Of a stretch of 64,000 bases of DNA, positions 39,401 to 51,050 are shown piece after piece. The notes below the pieces were generated by a model. It searched no databases, was not told where the DNA came from, and saw only the letters and a program-made list of their open reading frames with translations. The position numbers were made by a program, and so were the translations under genes. Source of the DNA: Stenopsyche tienmushanensis. Lineage: Eukaryota; Arthropoda; Insecta; Trichoptera; Stenopsychidae. Each line of letters begins with the position of its first letter. Positions within the stretch are counted from its first letter, which is position 1. Location: the NCBI GenBank assembly GCA_008973525.1, contig WACJ01000314.1, positions 62,001-126,000 of the forward strand, written 5' to 3'.

Positions 39401-39736
39401 CAAACTGGGCGACCTCCAAAGCATCCAAAATGATCGAAAACATTTTGCTTGTGTCTACTTTGCATAACTGGAATATTTCCTTTTTACGTAATGATAAATC
39501 ATCGCTTGATGCAACTTGGTAAATTGCGAGAAGAAGATCCAACTGCAGCAAAAAACTCATTATATGACGGCTTTTTTACATTCCTATGTATATAGATAAA
39601 GCAGTGTTTCTTAAATGGGAGAAAAAACACTCAAACACACAAACAGGATTCTAAAATGTTTGAGAAAGTAGTGATATGTTTGAAAAAGTAGTTTGACATA
39701 TGTTTTATAGTCTAAAGATGACTTGTGTATCTTAGC
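36491..39736. other. AT-rich spacer
   Basis: Holds the repeat at 37,281-37,460, otherwise nothing recognised. Around 39,270-39,540 a + strand frame gives RILRMIQAEASKNKTIWHG, which I could not assign. Confidence 0.4.
37281..37460. repeat. TTAA-led dispersed repeat, partner of 3,408-3,692
   Basis: Begins TTAACACATTACTTACGGG, the inverse of the TTAA-ended motif at 12,670-12,703, and continues into a block shared with 3,572-3,692. This connects the terminal motif and the internal repeat to one family, plausibly a TTAA-targeting DNA transposon. Confidence 0.4.
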
Positions 39737-39921
39737 AAATGCATGCTGTCCTGCGGGATCATTTACTGATTTTGAGCATTTCTTGTTCAGAATTGTTTAT
39801 TTATTTATTTACGTAGCAAAGATCATTCAATGGGCAGACCTGATGACTTCTGTTGAATTTATTTAAAAATAAAATGGAAACACCAAGATCCGTTAAAATG
39901 TGAAGACATTTTTGGATTCAC
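39737..39921. repeat. Dispersed repeat, inverted partner of 14,544-14,763
   Basis: The reverse complement matches 14,544-14,763 from GTGAATCCAAAAATGTCTT to GATCCCGCAG.ACAGCAT. A TTTATTTATTTA expansion and small indels distinguish this copy. Confidence 0.65.
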
Positions 39922-40428
39922 CATACATAATAATTTTTAAATATTAAAAAATATTTATTTTTCTACGAAAATACATAGCGAATCACCGGTGAGTCGCTGT
40001 CACTTGAGTGATTAAACATCGAATAAGATACCAAATGAGTTGATTTGATTTGAATAGATCACAAAGATTAAGATATTGATAGATCATCTTTATAATTATT
40101 ACACAAGTTAATTTACGATTATAATGCTTCCCATTTCATCTATTATAAATGCATTTTATTAATGCAGCATATGATTTGTGCCAAGAATGATTTGAATATA
40201 ACAAAAACATCGGATGAGCCTCAAATGGACGAAAATTTCGAGAAAAGTCGTGAAAACTACAGCGCTGATTTTATGAAATTTCGCATTAAAATTGTTGTTT
40301 CGCTTCATTTTTGCATGCGTGGTATGCTATTTAAGGATGTGTGCATTTGTGCGATTTGATTATGCTTATTGTTAAGTTATAAAAAATCTAGATTTAAGTG
40401 TTTTTAGGAATTGTGCTGTTTGTTGTAG

Positions 40429-40594
40429 ATTGTTCGTAGTCGGAATCTGCGCGATGGTCGCAGGTGCCATTGCACAGGATTATGAGGAAGAAGAAGTAAA
40501 GCCAGCTCCAAGATCCAGCTTGCTTAGACGTCCCGGCATATCTCCCAAGGGAAAAGCAGCAACTACAACTACCACAACACCTCCACCTCCTAAG
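40429..40594 (+). CDS. Coding exon a: signal peptide, acidic start, TTTTTTPPPP
   Basis: Acceptor TGCTGTTTGTTGTAG ends at 40,428; donor AAG|GTATAG follows 40,594. The exon begins with the third base of a codon, so a short upstream exon must supply the start. The internal ATG at 40,454 is not a good start, since using it would remove half of the hydrophobic signal core. Confidence 0.75.
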
Positions 40595-43500
40595 GTATAG
40601 ACAGCTTTTGATCCATCGTCGGATCGTAATTTTTATCCTGCTGGACAAATGTTGAAAGATCTTGACTCTTTCAAACTTATTGCAACACCCATTTATAGTA
40701 TTAAAATATACTATTCAAAAAGCATTTTGTATGCAAAGGGTTGAGCTTTTTTAATGCGTGGTTTGCCTGGATAGAGTTATTGATCCGTTACACAATACAG
40801 AATACAATCAAAATGTTGAGAATCACTGATTTATATATTAATCCTCAAGAATGTTTGCATCACCGTATGATTTTTATGAGATGAAAGTTGTATTGGGTAT
40901 TATTGCTTTGCGCGATTCATTTACAACCAGTGGCGTACGTCCTATATACATTGTTATATTTTATATGTTTAAATATATTTGTCAGCGAATATAATTATCA
41001 TCATTTGGCATTTGCATTGTTGATATTAAAATATGGCATTGCGGCGACTTTTTTATTTGTACAAAAAACCTTACGAAGTAAAATTTATTTTATGATTTCC
41101 AGCAATAAATAACGATGATGATGACAGTTTAAATATAAAAAAGCTTTCTATTGAAATTTATGATTTTTTTATAGTGGTTATTATTGAACTTAACATATAT
41201 TTAACATCTCCATGCAGACTATAATATTAATTGATCAAATGATGGCATTTGATGATGATTACAGGATAATCCAAAATTGATTTACCCGGCGAAAAAGACT
41301 ATCTGATATTGCATTTAATATATAAAAAAATGATAAAATGCATTTCATGAAAGAACATATATTAATTTGGATGAAACTATTTGTATAAATATGATGATTT
41401 TAAGATACAGATAATATAGTGTTTTGTCTTGATGAAAATAAAAAGAAAAGGTGTTGGAGTCTTATTATAATATAATCCTTTTCCTAGAAAGGTCACCTAT
41501 GGAGATTGCTTATATTCAATAGCGAATATGATTTATTAAGAAGAAGAAATATATGGAAGTTGTCAAATAATGATATGTGAATGCTTTCGCTTTCAAAATA
41601 GAATCGTAAGAATTAAAAATACATATTTTCAGCGATCAACTTTAGCGTATCAAAGTTGATGATATATACATCCTCCCCGAAATGTTATGCCCTAAAAAAA
41701 GTTGATTGAATAAGTATTTCGGCTTATGCCATATTGAAATGATTATTTTGAGCATAGTAATGCAATTGCATGTCATAATTTAAGCTGTGCGCTTGAACGA
41801 TGGAAGAAAACGATAAAATCGAGTTGCAATAATCGCCTCGATTTTACAAATATGCACGACGATTTTTTTTATCGCCACGATGATAAAGACGTTAAAGTTC
41901 ATGGGTTTTTACACAACATTTGAAACAGGTTGTCTTTTATTTGCCACATCTGTCATCTGCATCGAGATGGAACTCTGTTCGGCGAATGCGGCTTTTGTAT
42001 AAGGCTACGCTTAAAATTCAAAGGTCCTTCTATAGTGCGACTGGTTTGATGATTTGAAAAATGCATCTCAAAGAGGCAAAACCACTTTCGCGCCATAATG
42101 ATGCGTGCGATGATAATCGGTCAGCGTCACTTCGAAGATTGCGCCCGAGACGAGACAGGCCCCATGGGCACAGAATAATTTGTCGGATCGGACGAGAATA
42201 TTGAATTTAAAATATCGAACACTCCCCGCCACTGTATTTAAATCAAGTTACACATCGACGTGTGAAAACGTAACTTGTATTTCTTTTACAACATGCATAT
42301 GAAGTATTATGTACGAGCTTCTTGTATTACTCGCCCGCTAATGAGATTGCGCAGTGAAATACTTATCACACAGTGCGATCGAAAAATACCAAGACTGGCA
42401 TTGTCTCAGGAATAATATAATTATCGTTAACATATAAGTCTCTGGATCCATGTACAATATTCTGAATAATCTAAATACTATGTTAAAATACGATCGATAA
42501 GAAATGTGATGCTAGAATGTATTTATGTATGTTCTTTGCGCTGTCAAATTAATTGTAGTCCTGATCGATTGTTTGAGTTGATTGAATTCAAAAAACTTCA
42601 AATTTGTTGTTTGCGTTGCCTTCAGGAATCTGCACCAGCCGACGAAGATCTGCAAGAAGATGACTTTATTGAAGAAGATGAGGAACCTCAAGACGATATC
42701 ACCACCACCCCACCCAGCAAGAAAATCAAGGGAGGAGTCGTTCGCCCGTTCAGAAGCAACGATGATCTTTTGGCAACGCTGAAAAGAAGACGCGCCGAAC
42801 AGGCCACCGGTGAGCAACCATAATTCTAGTCAATCAAATATGTATACAAAATATATCTACAAAATTGATTTGATCATATAATCTATATACAGGTAAAGTA
42901 CATCACCGTCCTGAACCAGCTAGCGCTCCTGCTCCATCTTCCGGAGACGCTCCAGCTGAACCTCAATCAAGTGCCAAAAGCAGTCAAGGTAAGATTGCTT
43001 CATGTTCATCAAAATTCTCGACAACCATTTATTAAGTATATCCATTCATCTATGAAGAATCGGTTTTACTCTCTACGTAGCATAAAACAACAAGTACCAT
43101 TTTTATATATTACACAAACACAGCTAAATATTTTAGCTAATAATTTACATTCTATAAAAAGTAAAATGGATAAAAAGACAAATACAAATAAATAAACAAG
43201 GGCTTCAAAGACGAACTGAACCGGTTCGAAAATATCAGTTGTTTCGATTCTGTACACGTCGCAATTGTCATCTTGTTAAATCAATTGTTCAAATAATATG
43301 ATTATCAAACCAAGTTCCGGCTTATAATATTATGTCATTATTATGAATTTTGTTTAGCTTATCTTTGCTATAAACTAGGCATGTTCAGAAAGTAAGTGTA
43401 CTTGATTTTTATATTATTTTTATTTTAAAAAAATACAGGGTATTGTTGAAACGTTGATTATTTTTCCACATAATCATCATCTCCTTCGATGCACGTGGTT

Positions 43501-44259
43501 ACCGTGGCACAAGAAGAGCTCTCTCGCCTCGTCGATTAAAAATTTAATACTGTCCACACGCCAGGGAAATGAAAAGATGACTATCTGAAGGCGCTAAATT
43601 ATACAGGGTTCAAAACATCCCAATTAAATGAATCCAAGAACACCTTGGTGGTTAAAGCTGTGTGAGGATGGGCATTGTCGTGCAATTAGCCCACTTCTCT
43701 CGTTAGTAGTCTCCACCTTTTGAATTTGTTTAGGGTCTCACAATATTGTCGTGCATTTATGATCTCTCTGCATGGTTGATGGTGAAAATTTGACCAAAAT
43801 AATGTATTTTAAAAATAACAAAAACCAAAGTCCGTTGTGGTCACAGTACACTTACTTTATGAACGTACCTCGTGTCTAGTTTTAGTTTTGTGTCACATTT
43901 ATAATACAAAATATGACGTTTGAATATTCAAAATTTCAGCTGGAAGAAGACGATTCAATCAAGCACCCAAGAGCGAGTCCAATCCTCCACCGGCAGCTGA
44001 AGAAGCAGCTGTAGCATCATCAGCAGGCAAAAGAAGTCGCAACAGGTTCAACGGAAGAGGTAGGGTTTCGTGCCTTTACTTTTTCATCGTCATCCATTTT
44101 AGTGGGCAAAATATTCATTTTTTTTCGATCTTCTTAGGTTTGTACAAGTCAAACGCTGCTCCAGCAGACAACGGCGAAATTGCTGGACTGGAATCGAGCC
44201 AGCAAGCGGTGGAAGTCAAACCAAGAGCTAGTTTCAAACCTGGTCAGAGAAGGTTTTAA
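40429..44259 (+). CDS. Spliced gene for a small secreted acidic/basic low-complexity protein
   Basis: Five readable coding exons: 40,429-40,594, 42,626-42,809, 42,893-42,988, 43,940-44,059 and 44,138-44,259, together 228 codons before TAA at 44,257. All four introns are GT-AG and the frame is kept across every junction (phases 0,1,1,1). The protein starts with a hydrophobic core LFVVGICAMVAGAIA followed by Q, a good signal peptide with likely cleavage after AIA. Then come an acidic stretch (EEEE, EDLQEDDFIEEDEE), Thr/Pro tracts (TTTTTTPPPP, TTTPP), a conserved-looking RPFRSNDDLLATLKRRR segment and a basic half with repeated R-R-x-F motifs ending GQRRF. I do not recognise the family; extracellular or matrix-associated is inference. 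The initiator exon, presumably encoding Met plus a codon ending in A, was not found upstream. Confidence 0.8.
42626..42809 (+). CDS. Coding exon b: acidic region and RPFRSNDDLLATLKRRR
   Basis: Acceptor GTTGCCTTCAG ends at 42,625; donor CCG|GTGAGC begins at 42,810. Starts in phase 0 and ends in phase 1. It encodes a run of 12 acidic residues in about 20, then a Lys/Arg-rich segment, a sharp charge switch. Confidence 0.8.
42893..42988 (+). CDS. Coding exon c: Ala/Pro/Ser-rich, 96 nt, phase 1-1
   Basis: Acceptor CTATATACAG ends at 42,892; donor CAAG|GTAAGA. It encodes a His-His-Arg start followed by a PASAPAPSSG-type linker. Its length is a multiple of three with phase 1 at both ends, so it can be skipped without a frameshift. 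Confidence 0.8.
43197..43377. repeat. CAGGGCTTCGAA-type hAT fragment inside intron 3
   Basis: CAAGGGCTTCAAAGACGAACTGAACCGG, then CAAATAATATGATTATC and TTCCGGCTTATAA, matches the left part of the 10.3-11.1 kb copy (10,400-10,690). It is cut off where the mariner element begins. Confidence 0.55.
43378..43868 (-). mobile_element. 491-bp mariner remnant in intron 3
   Basis: Ends GGCATGTTCAGAAAGTAAGTGTAC and, inverted, GGTACGTTCATAAAGTAAGTGTAC. The minus strand retains broken transposase: HNAHPHTA (second catalytic box, Asp lost) near 43,680 and LAPSDSHLF (third Asp) near 43,590. TA is seen on the left side only. It is a different mariner family from the 17.4 and 34.5 kb copies, judged by its ends. 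Confidence 0.7.
43940..44059 (+). CDS. Coding exon d: GRRRFNQ to NRFNGR, 120 nt, phase 1-1
   Basis: Acceptor CAAAATTTCAG ends at 43,939; donor AGAG|GTAGGG. It encodes GRRRFNQAP, an Ala/Glu linker and KRSRNRFNGR. Like exon c it is symmetric (phase 1-1). Confidence 0.8.
44138..44259 (+). CDS. Terminal coding exon e
   Basis: Acceptor TCGATCTTCTTAG ends at 44,137. It encodes LYKSNAAPADNGEI and ends VKPRASFKPGQRRF before TAA. The last residues repeat the R-R-F theme of exon d. Confidence 0.8.
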
Positions 44260-44760
44260 GAAGCCTCCTTGTGTTATATGTACTTTGTGATCTTTGGATT
44301 AATTAAATTAAATATGTACAGTTAAGAAACAAAGCTACATTTGTGTATAGATATGTATACCTATGTATGTATAATATGTATGTTTGTATATACGTGTACA
44401 AATATACTCTATTAAGTTAAAAGATAAATCCAAAATTGAAAATAGTCTCAATGTAAATGTCACGCAAGTCTCTATTGAGAATTATGTAATGAAATCTAAT
44501 TGTAAATTATTCATAATGTTAATACAATATGTTTCAACACAAACGATCTTCTCAATTTAATTCTTATCAAAGAGCTTCATTTTATAACTAGACCACATTT
44601 GCTAATGATAATCCATGATATATAAAGGAGCCCTGATACCAATTATGTCAATATTTGGTATAACAGCTTGTGGGTTTCCATATGTACGTATAATAATTGT
44701 TTAATTCGATTGGGATCCTAATATTTGTCTTAATAAAGCAATCTATAAAAGAAAGAAGAA
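44260..44760 (+). promoter_or_regulatory. Probable 3' UTR with AATAAA polyadenylation signal
   Basis: Non-coding AT-rich DNA downstream of the TAA, with a tandem ATGTATAC/TATGTA-rich tract at 44,345-44,405. A canonical AATAAA lies at 44,732-44,737. The exact cleavage site cannot be read. Confidence 0.5.
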
Positions 44761-45949
44761 ACAAGTTATAATACCAGAAGCTGCGACATTGTGTAATTAT
44801 TCATACAAAGCTAATTATTTCTCATTTTGTCGTCAAACAAAATGACAGTCTATTGCGATAATGTTGTTGCTGACATCTATAAAAGTTGCTATACTTCAAC
44901 CAAGTTCCAGCGTTGCAACTTTATCCATGTCTTCCGAAGCCCTAGTCTCATTGTATCGAAAGTAGACGACGTTTTATGTTATAATAATTATTATAAACTA
45001 CTTTTAGATATAAAAGTAGCTTAGTAGATATATCCGCAACGATAAAAGCTTGGTAAACTGTAACTTTCCTGATTTACATAGTATAGACATTGATAAACAA
45101 AAATTAGCTTTGTAGAAATGATTGCAAAATTTCGGCCACTGCCCTTTGTACTATTATTTAGCAGCACAGAGATTTTCAAAGAACTAGCTGTTCAAAATAT
45201 CTTCACTCAAATCAAACATCCATTTGTGATTATTTGATGTAATGTGAAGTTAATCTTAATTTTGCTCATTTGTTCAATGTGTCTAAAATCATGGATATCT
45301 CAATGACAATTCTTTAATAATCTGCAAGGGATTTAATTCGTAATTTCACTAGAGCACCCTATCCTAAATATATTCTAGAAATCTTGACTGCTTAATTTGG
45401 ATTAGCAAGGCACCATTGACATTTATTTGAGATTTTAGGGAGTTATTTAGTATACCAAGTATGACCACAAACTGAATTCAAACAATAGTATCTTTAAAAA
45501 TGTATTAATTAGAAATTCAACTAATGTAAAAGGGTAGAAAAGTATAAATCAAAACCTGACCTTATTGCAGTTAGAAGCTGGTTTCTTCCAAATTCTTTTA
45601 AAAATAAGTTAATTTAATACTCCAACTCATACATGACTGAGAATATTTTTTTCACAGTCAGAGTATCTGTATACAAAAAGTGAACTCCCAAATAACTCTT
45701 TTAACTCTTATAGTAGATATTTTTAGAGGAGGGTTTTCTGCCCCAGGCTTCGCAATATTAGGGGCATTAATATGTTAGACAAAAATATAGAAAAAGTAAA
45801 GCGGAACGAAATTTAAACTATTTTCCACTTTTACTAGATCTTATTTCCTTGCCCACGACTTTACTGAAAAATTGGAACGGCCTCTAAAATCCCTCAGTAT
45901 TGGGCGTTTTTAATTTACTCGGCCATTCTACTTTATATGATTCTTATTG
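44761..45949. other. AT-rich spacer downstream of the host gene
   Basis: Short frames only; nothing recognised. Confidence 0.5.
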
Positions 45950-46255
45950 AAGTTTTATAATATATACCAAGTTGTCTAATCCCTTATTTCGTCGTTGCTT
46001 AAACATTGAGCCGACATAAGCCCGCAATAAAATAAACACAACAATATTTTCGACCGATTGTTAAATTTTAAGCAACCCACCCGAACACTTCGGACTGCTT
46101 CGTTTTGTATTGACAGTTTATAATCCTTCTATAGACATATTCGGGTATGGCGTCCGATCGCGAGGTATTCATTCGTCATATTAGCGGTCCGAAAAGCGGA
46201 CCGGTTGGATACAGACCTTGTGGCCACTCCGTCTTCTTCACTCTCGTTACGGCTC
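45950..46255 (+). repeat. Hairpin (Helitron-associated) repeat, copy 4
   Basis: Best-preserved core: GCGGTCCGAAAAGCGGACCG at about 46,184-46,203. The whole segment aligns with the reverse complement of 9,885-10,170, including TAAGCCCGCAATAAAATAAA. Downstream sequence diverges and no CTAG end was seen. Confidence 0.65.
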
Positions 46256-48293
46256 TGTTCAAACTAGTAATATGTATAAGATCAAGATGCATTCATAATG
46301 TTTTTATTTCTATGGATTTAAGCTTTCAGCAGTAGCAACGACATCTGTTGTGCATTATTAATCATTTTGGATGCTTCAGTAGCATTTTTGGCAATCTCAT
46401 AGAATGCTTAATTTTTTGCAGCAACCTTAATTAAAAAAGTAACATTGAGTCCCATATCACAGACATCGAAAATAAAATAATGTAAAATTTACAGTGGTAT
46501 CTATGTAATGTATTATATAATACATTGGATATGGCTTACATTCATAGAGGTCTCTCTAAAATTGAATATCGAATCAATATATTGGTTTATTGCGAACTAT
46601 ACGACATTTTTTTAAAATGCTGAATAAACCACTATTTTACTGATATTATCCATTCAGCTATAATATCAAATCTGAACTCAGATATAGTTAATAATATAGT
46701 TATTTGAATAAAACGTATAATACGATGCTTTTAAAAAAAATCATGTAATTTTAACGAAATCACACGATTATTAAAGGTAATTTCATAAACAACAGATTAC
46801 TTCACGAATATTAAGCACGATTAGCACGAACATCATCAAATGCCAATTGTTATTTTTTCGTAGAATGAATCGTCTTTACACGGTTCCAAGTATTCTAGTT
46901 TCAATTTCTACAAAGCTATTTTTTGTTTCAGTTAGTGTTTATACAATGTAAAACATGAAAATCTATCAAGATTTCAATGTTGCAGATATTAGCAAAATTT
47001 AGAAAATTGTATAATTGTACTTACCGGCATTAAATTAAAATCTACAAAGCTGTTTTTTCGTCTACAAGTGGTTTACGTTAATTATTGTTAAATAAAGGTC
47101 GCCAACTTTCGATACAAGGTGGCTTGGGTTTCAGTAGACATGGCTAAGGTTGTAGCGCGGGAACTTGTTTGAATTATTGCAACTTCCAAGCACTGCATTA
47201 TTAAGTATATATAATATTTATTATAAGCAGCTACGACATAGTATTCAGTCTTGTAGGTATAAGACATTACCATGATATTTATTTACAGATCTCAAAAATT
47301 GTTGGCAATGTCGGCAACAACCTCAGTTATTGTGTTTCTTAATTGGTCGTTAAACAAAAACAGCTGATTATTATTTTGTATGATTTACTTACATTGTAAA
47401 TTTTACTATGTAAACAAAATAAACTACGTGGGCCGGATTGGTAGTGTTCGCAGACCGGTATTGGCTCGCGAATTGTTTGTTGTAGACCCCTGATTTAGGA
47501 CATATTTTGTTTACTATACAATGTCAGTAGAAATTCATCGATATATAATATAATTATAGATTTTTCAACTGTTTTTCGAAACGATACAAACGAAGATACT
47601 TTTAATAACATTTTATTTTTAACACACTTTCGTTGGGACATGTGTACTGTAATATGAAATAAGTAGTATTATAGTATATGTCATCGGTAGTTGCTATTAA
47701 ATGTATCACATTGAGCTTCGTTATAAGAATAAAATACACATTTTAAGAAGTGATGATAGAAAATATAGCATTTTCTTTGTATTGCAATAATACCATGAAG
47801 ATTTCACCCAGTGTTATTCTTGCGCTCAAACAATCGGGAACGAATAAATGAAATGCTCTCACATTGTCATACATATAACAATTAATATTCTAAGAATTCA
47901 TCTGTTGTGATTACTCTCTCCATTGTAAATTTTCATAATTAAGTACATGTTCTTACGTTTTTAAATGAGTCAATCAAGCGTCTTTAATCGATACCTACAT
48001 ACCAAGGCAAAATAGATTTAACCAATTATTTAATGACAACTCTCATGCTAAAAATATGGTTGGTGATTTAAGAAAACCTGATAGAATATTGATTTAAACA
48101 ATCAACGTAGAAAAATCCCACCCACGTAATCGGGGAGGGCTTGAGGCGCTAGATATTTTATTATCAACCAGGTTTTTCTTTGCTTGATTCCGGTTATTTT
48201 AGATTGTGAATGACGTTGAATTTGGACATTTTACATTTGGACAGTAAATTTATATTTTGTTTGAATTTTTCTATGATAAATTTTCACAGCATG
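46256..48293. other. AT-rich spacer with a solo hAT-like end
   Basis: At 47,428-47,492 a GC-richer stretch ends GTTGTAGACCCCTG, a form typical of hAT right ends preceded by a GGGCCGGATT...GGCTCGCG block. No partner end is visible. The rest is unremarkable. Confidence 0.45.
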
Positions 48294-48589
48294 TCACTCA
48301 ATAAGTTCGTAGGATGATAATACAACAAAAACTTTATTTATCAACATAGTCTCTTTCAGGGGCGATACATTCATCCTAACGCTTCTCGAACATTTTGGTG
48401 CCTTTTTTGTAGAACGATTTATCTTTGGCTTCAAAATAGGCTTCATTTTTGACAATCAATTCTTCATTGCAGCCAAATCTTGGAGCATTATTTTAAGGTC
48501 TGCTGAAAGGTAGTAGTCGCTGAGAGGCAGATCTGGAGAGTACAGTGGATGGGGGAGCAATTTAAAGTTCAATTCATGACATGATGGCC

Positions 48590-49971
48590 ACCCCGTTTGG
48601 CGAAGATGAAATGGGACCTCCTTTACTACGGGAGAGCTCGCCGCGGCGATGCTGGATGGGTTGGGGAAACTACTGGAGAGACTTATCCTCCAGCGACTTC
48701 AGAAGCACATTGAAACGGGACTCTCCCCATACCAGAACGGCTTCCGTGTAGGCCGCCTCACAATCGACGCCATTACTCAAGTTGTAGACACGGTGAAACA
48801 GGCGTGGTGTCGCAGACGCTAGACGTCAAGAATGCCTTCAACTCGGCGAGATGGCACCTGATCCTCAGGGCCTTGAAGAAAATTAACGCCCTACCATTCA
48901 TCATCAGAATGGTAGAGAGCTACCTGCACTGGAGAACCCTTATCTATGAAGACGCCCATCTAAGATAAACACCAGTGACGGCAGGTATTCCACAGAGTTC
49001 GGTGTTTGGAATCACCCTGTGGAACATATTGTACGACGGACTGCTGAGGACGCCATTAATGGACCGAGCCCAAATGGTCGCATTCACTGATGTCGTTGCA
49101 ATCCTAGTCACCGCCAAATCCACGGACCAAGAAGTGGCTGACAGGAGCTGGTCTGGCGCTCGCTATCCATAAAACGAAGGCCCTGTTTTTCACAAGACGC
49201 AAGAAACTTGCCCCTCCCCCCCCCAACCCTGAGGATCGGAGGTTGCGAGATTAAATACTCAAGATCTATTCGGTATTTGGAGGTGGAGATTGATGACAAT
49301 CTCCGATTCGTTACCCACACGGAGGAGGGGGCAGCGAAGGCAGCTAGCATCGCGGAGAATCTGGCCAGGTTAATGCCCAACATTGGTGGCCCAAAAACAA
49401 GCAGGAGGCGATTCTACAACGAGGTAGTGCACTCAGTTCTGTTGTACGGCGCACCGATATGGGTTGAGGCACTAGAAATTGAAAGGGCCAGGCTTAACAT
49501 GGCCAGAATCCAGAGAAGGAGCTCACAGTGTCAGAAGACGCCGTCCTGGTACTGACTGCTATACCGCCAATCGACCTGCTCACCTACGAGAGACAGGCAA
49601 TACAGAAAGGCGAAGACAGGAAAAACGCTAAGCAAAGGACCATGGCGGCGTGGCAGTCCCGATGGGACAGCCCCGCTAAAGGTCAGTGGACGCATGAGCT
49701 AATACCAAACCAGGGAACCTGGATAGACAGAAAGCACAGTCAACTGTGCTATCGCTTGACCCAGGTTCTCACCTGACACCGCTGTTTTGTTAGCTACCTA
49801 CATAAAATAGGCAAAGAGACCGGCCCGGAGTGCCACCACTGCGAAGCGGAGTACGACGATGCTGCACATACGACATTTGTCTGCCCAGCATGGAGCACTG
49901 AAAGGGATATCCTGCGGGAGGAGCTGAAAATCAGCTCGCTCTCCCATAGCAACATGGTACCTTACCAATGT
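48590..49971 (+). pseudogene. R1-clade LINE reverse transcriptase fragment inside the mariner
   Basis: + strand frames read MLDGLGKLLERLILQRL (48,649), YQNGFRVGRLTIDAI, then shifted LDVKNAFNSARWHLIL (48,820), GIPQSSVFGITLWNILYDGL (48,985), AFTDVVAILVTA (49,081), IRYLEVEIDDNLRF (49,270), NEVVHSVLLYGAPIW (49,420), VSEDAVLVL and the zinc motif CHHCEAEYDDAAHTTFVC (about 49,830-49,885). This is the reverse transcriptase and C-terminal part of an R1-clade ORF2. The catalytic FADD reads FTDV, so the active site is lost. It contains several frameshifts and a CCCC run. Both the 5' half and the 3' UTR/poly(A) are absent. It is diverged from the 54-58 kb element. Confidence 0.85.
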
Positions 49972-49984
49972 TAACGGATGCTAG

Positions 49985-50332
49985 GGTGCATAATACCGTA
50001 CGCATCCCAAAATAAGGTGGCTAAAACCTTATCAGCTGATATTTGCGCTTTGGGTGGCTTTGGGCGGCCTTCGCCGGTTGCTGTCTATTAAGCTCACTGC
50101 TAATTTGACTCTGGAATGTAATGATGGATTCATGTTTCGTTCATTGTCACATACTGTATGAAATTTGTGCGATCAGAGCATCATCAGTGTTTGTTAGGCC
50201 GCATTTAAAATCAGCAAACTACTTGTCTACTTGTCCGAGTCTGAATAACACTTGTCATATAATTGCTTGAACGATGTGTCTTTATATTAAAAAGCAATAC
50301 TTTATCAACACATGAAATTCAGATTTTTCCAT
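49985..50332 (-). pseudogene. N-terminal half of the interrupted mariner transposase
   Basis: Carries the DNA-binding N-terminus (MEKSEFHVLIKYCFL, GLTNTDDA) and the segment up to FWDAYGIMH, with stops and frameshifts. Its C-terminal half lies at about 48,310-48,585, beyond the LINE fragment. Confidence 0.75.
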
Positions 50333-50505
50333 TTTATTAAAATTTATAATAGTTGTGTCACTAAAACCACTGTAACTTGTGAGCTAATCATCAGATTGTT
50401 ATGAATTTTTGACACTTGTTATTAAAAGGTTGCTACTTCCTCAAAATCATGTGAATTTATCAATAATGGTACCAAGTATATATCATCCTACGAATTGCTG
50501 AATGA

Positions 50506-51042
50506 TGTGTTAGTAGCTATCTAAAGAACCAAAGTTTGTGCGTGAAAGAACTATGACGAAACCCTGAGTATCATCAGAAGGCAAACGTCATCATTATGTA
50601 TAAATTTTATTTAGATTTATAACACCTATGCTATAAATGATTGAAAAAAATAGTTTGGTTAGAAAACTTCCTTCCTATTGTAAAGGGTGAAAAAATGCAG
50701 TAATGGATATCCGTACGCGTGCCCGATTCGGAAGTGGTTTTGCGTGAAACTCAAAAAAAGTGCATAACATATCGATAGTTGCGTTATCAATTGTACTTTT
50801 TCCTATGTATGACACACCGTGTAAAATGAAGTGATTCGAAGAATGATAAGTACAAATAAATAATTAAAACACCTTTGATAACATTTGATTGAATCAAAAA
50901 CACGAGTGTAACATTGCTCGGTCGAACAAGTGTGCATATGCTGCACGTTTAAAGGAATGCAATTCTCGGTAATTGCTAGATTTTGCAATGAAAATCAAGG
51001 GTGCCCACTTAATAACGATGCTTTTGAGCAATTATCTTAACT
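50506..51042. other. Spacer, nothing recognised
   Basis: Short frames only, between the mariner right end and the first of two adjoining hAT elements. Confidence 0.5.
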
Positions 51043-51050
51043 TTCTAGAA

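Larger units (their letters stand above)
48294..50505 (-). mobile_element. mariner element interrupted by an R1-clade LINE fragment
   Basis: Ends: TCACTCAATAAGTTCGTAGG at 48,294 and, inverted, TCATTCAGCAATTCGTAGG near 50,505, followed on both sides by ATGAT. Minus-strand transposase starts at an ATG at 50,332 with MEKSEFHVLIKYCFL, then FADFKCGLTNTDDA (about 50,200), ESNRQQPAKA and ADKVLATLFWDAYGIMH (about 50,020). It resumes at about 48,582 with HELNFKLLPHPLYSPD and a C-terminal tail to 48,310. Known: this is the standard mariner order. Roughly 60 residues with the second catalytic Asp are missing at the LINE insertion, and frames are broken. Dead. Confidence 0.8.

Noticed and set aside
40454..40594. 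Internal ATG as start of the host gene
   Set aside because: It would truncate the hydrophobic signal core. The open frame and a good acceptor upstream argue for an earlier exon.
46147..46335. 62-codon + strand frame
   Set aside because: It falls on the hairpin repeat. Other copies of the repeat do not keep this frame, so it is not a gene.
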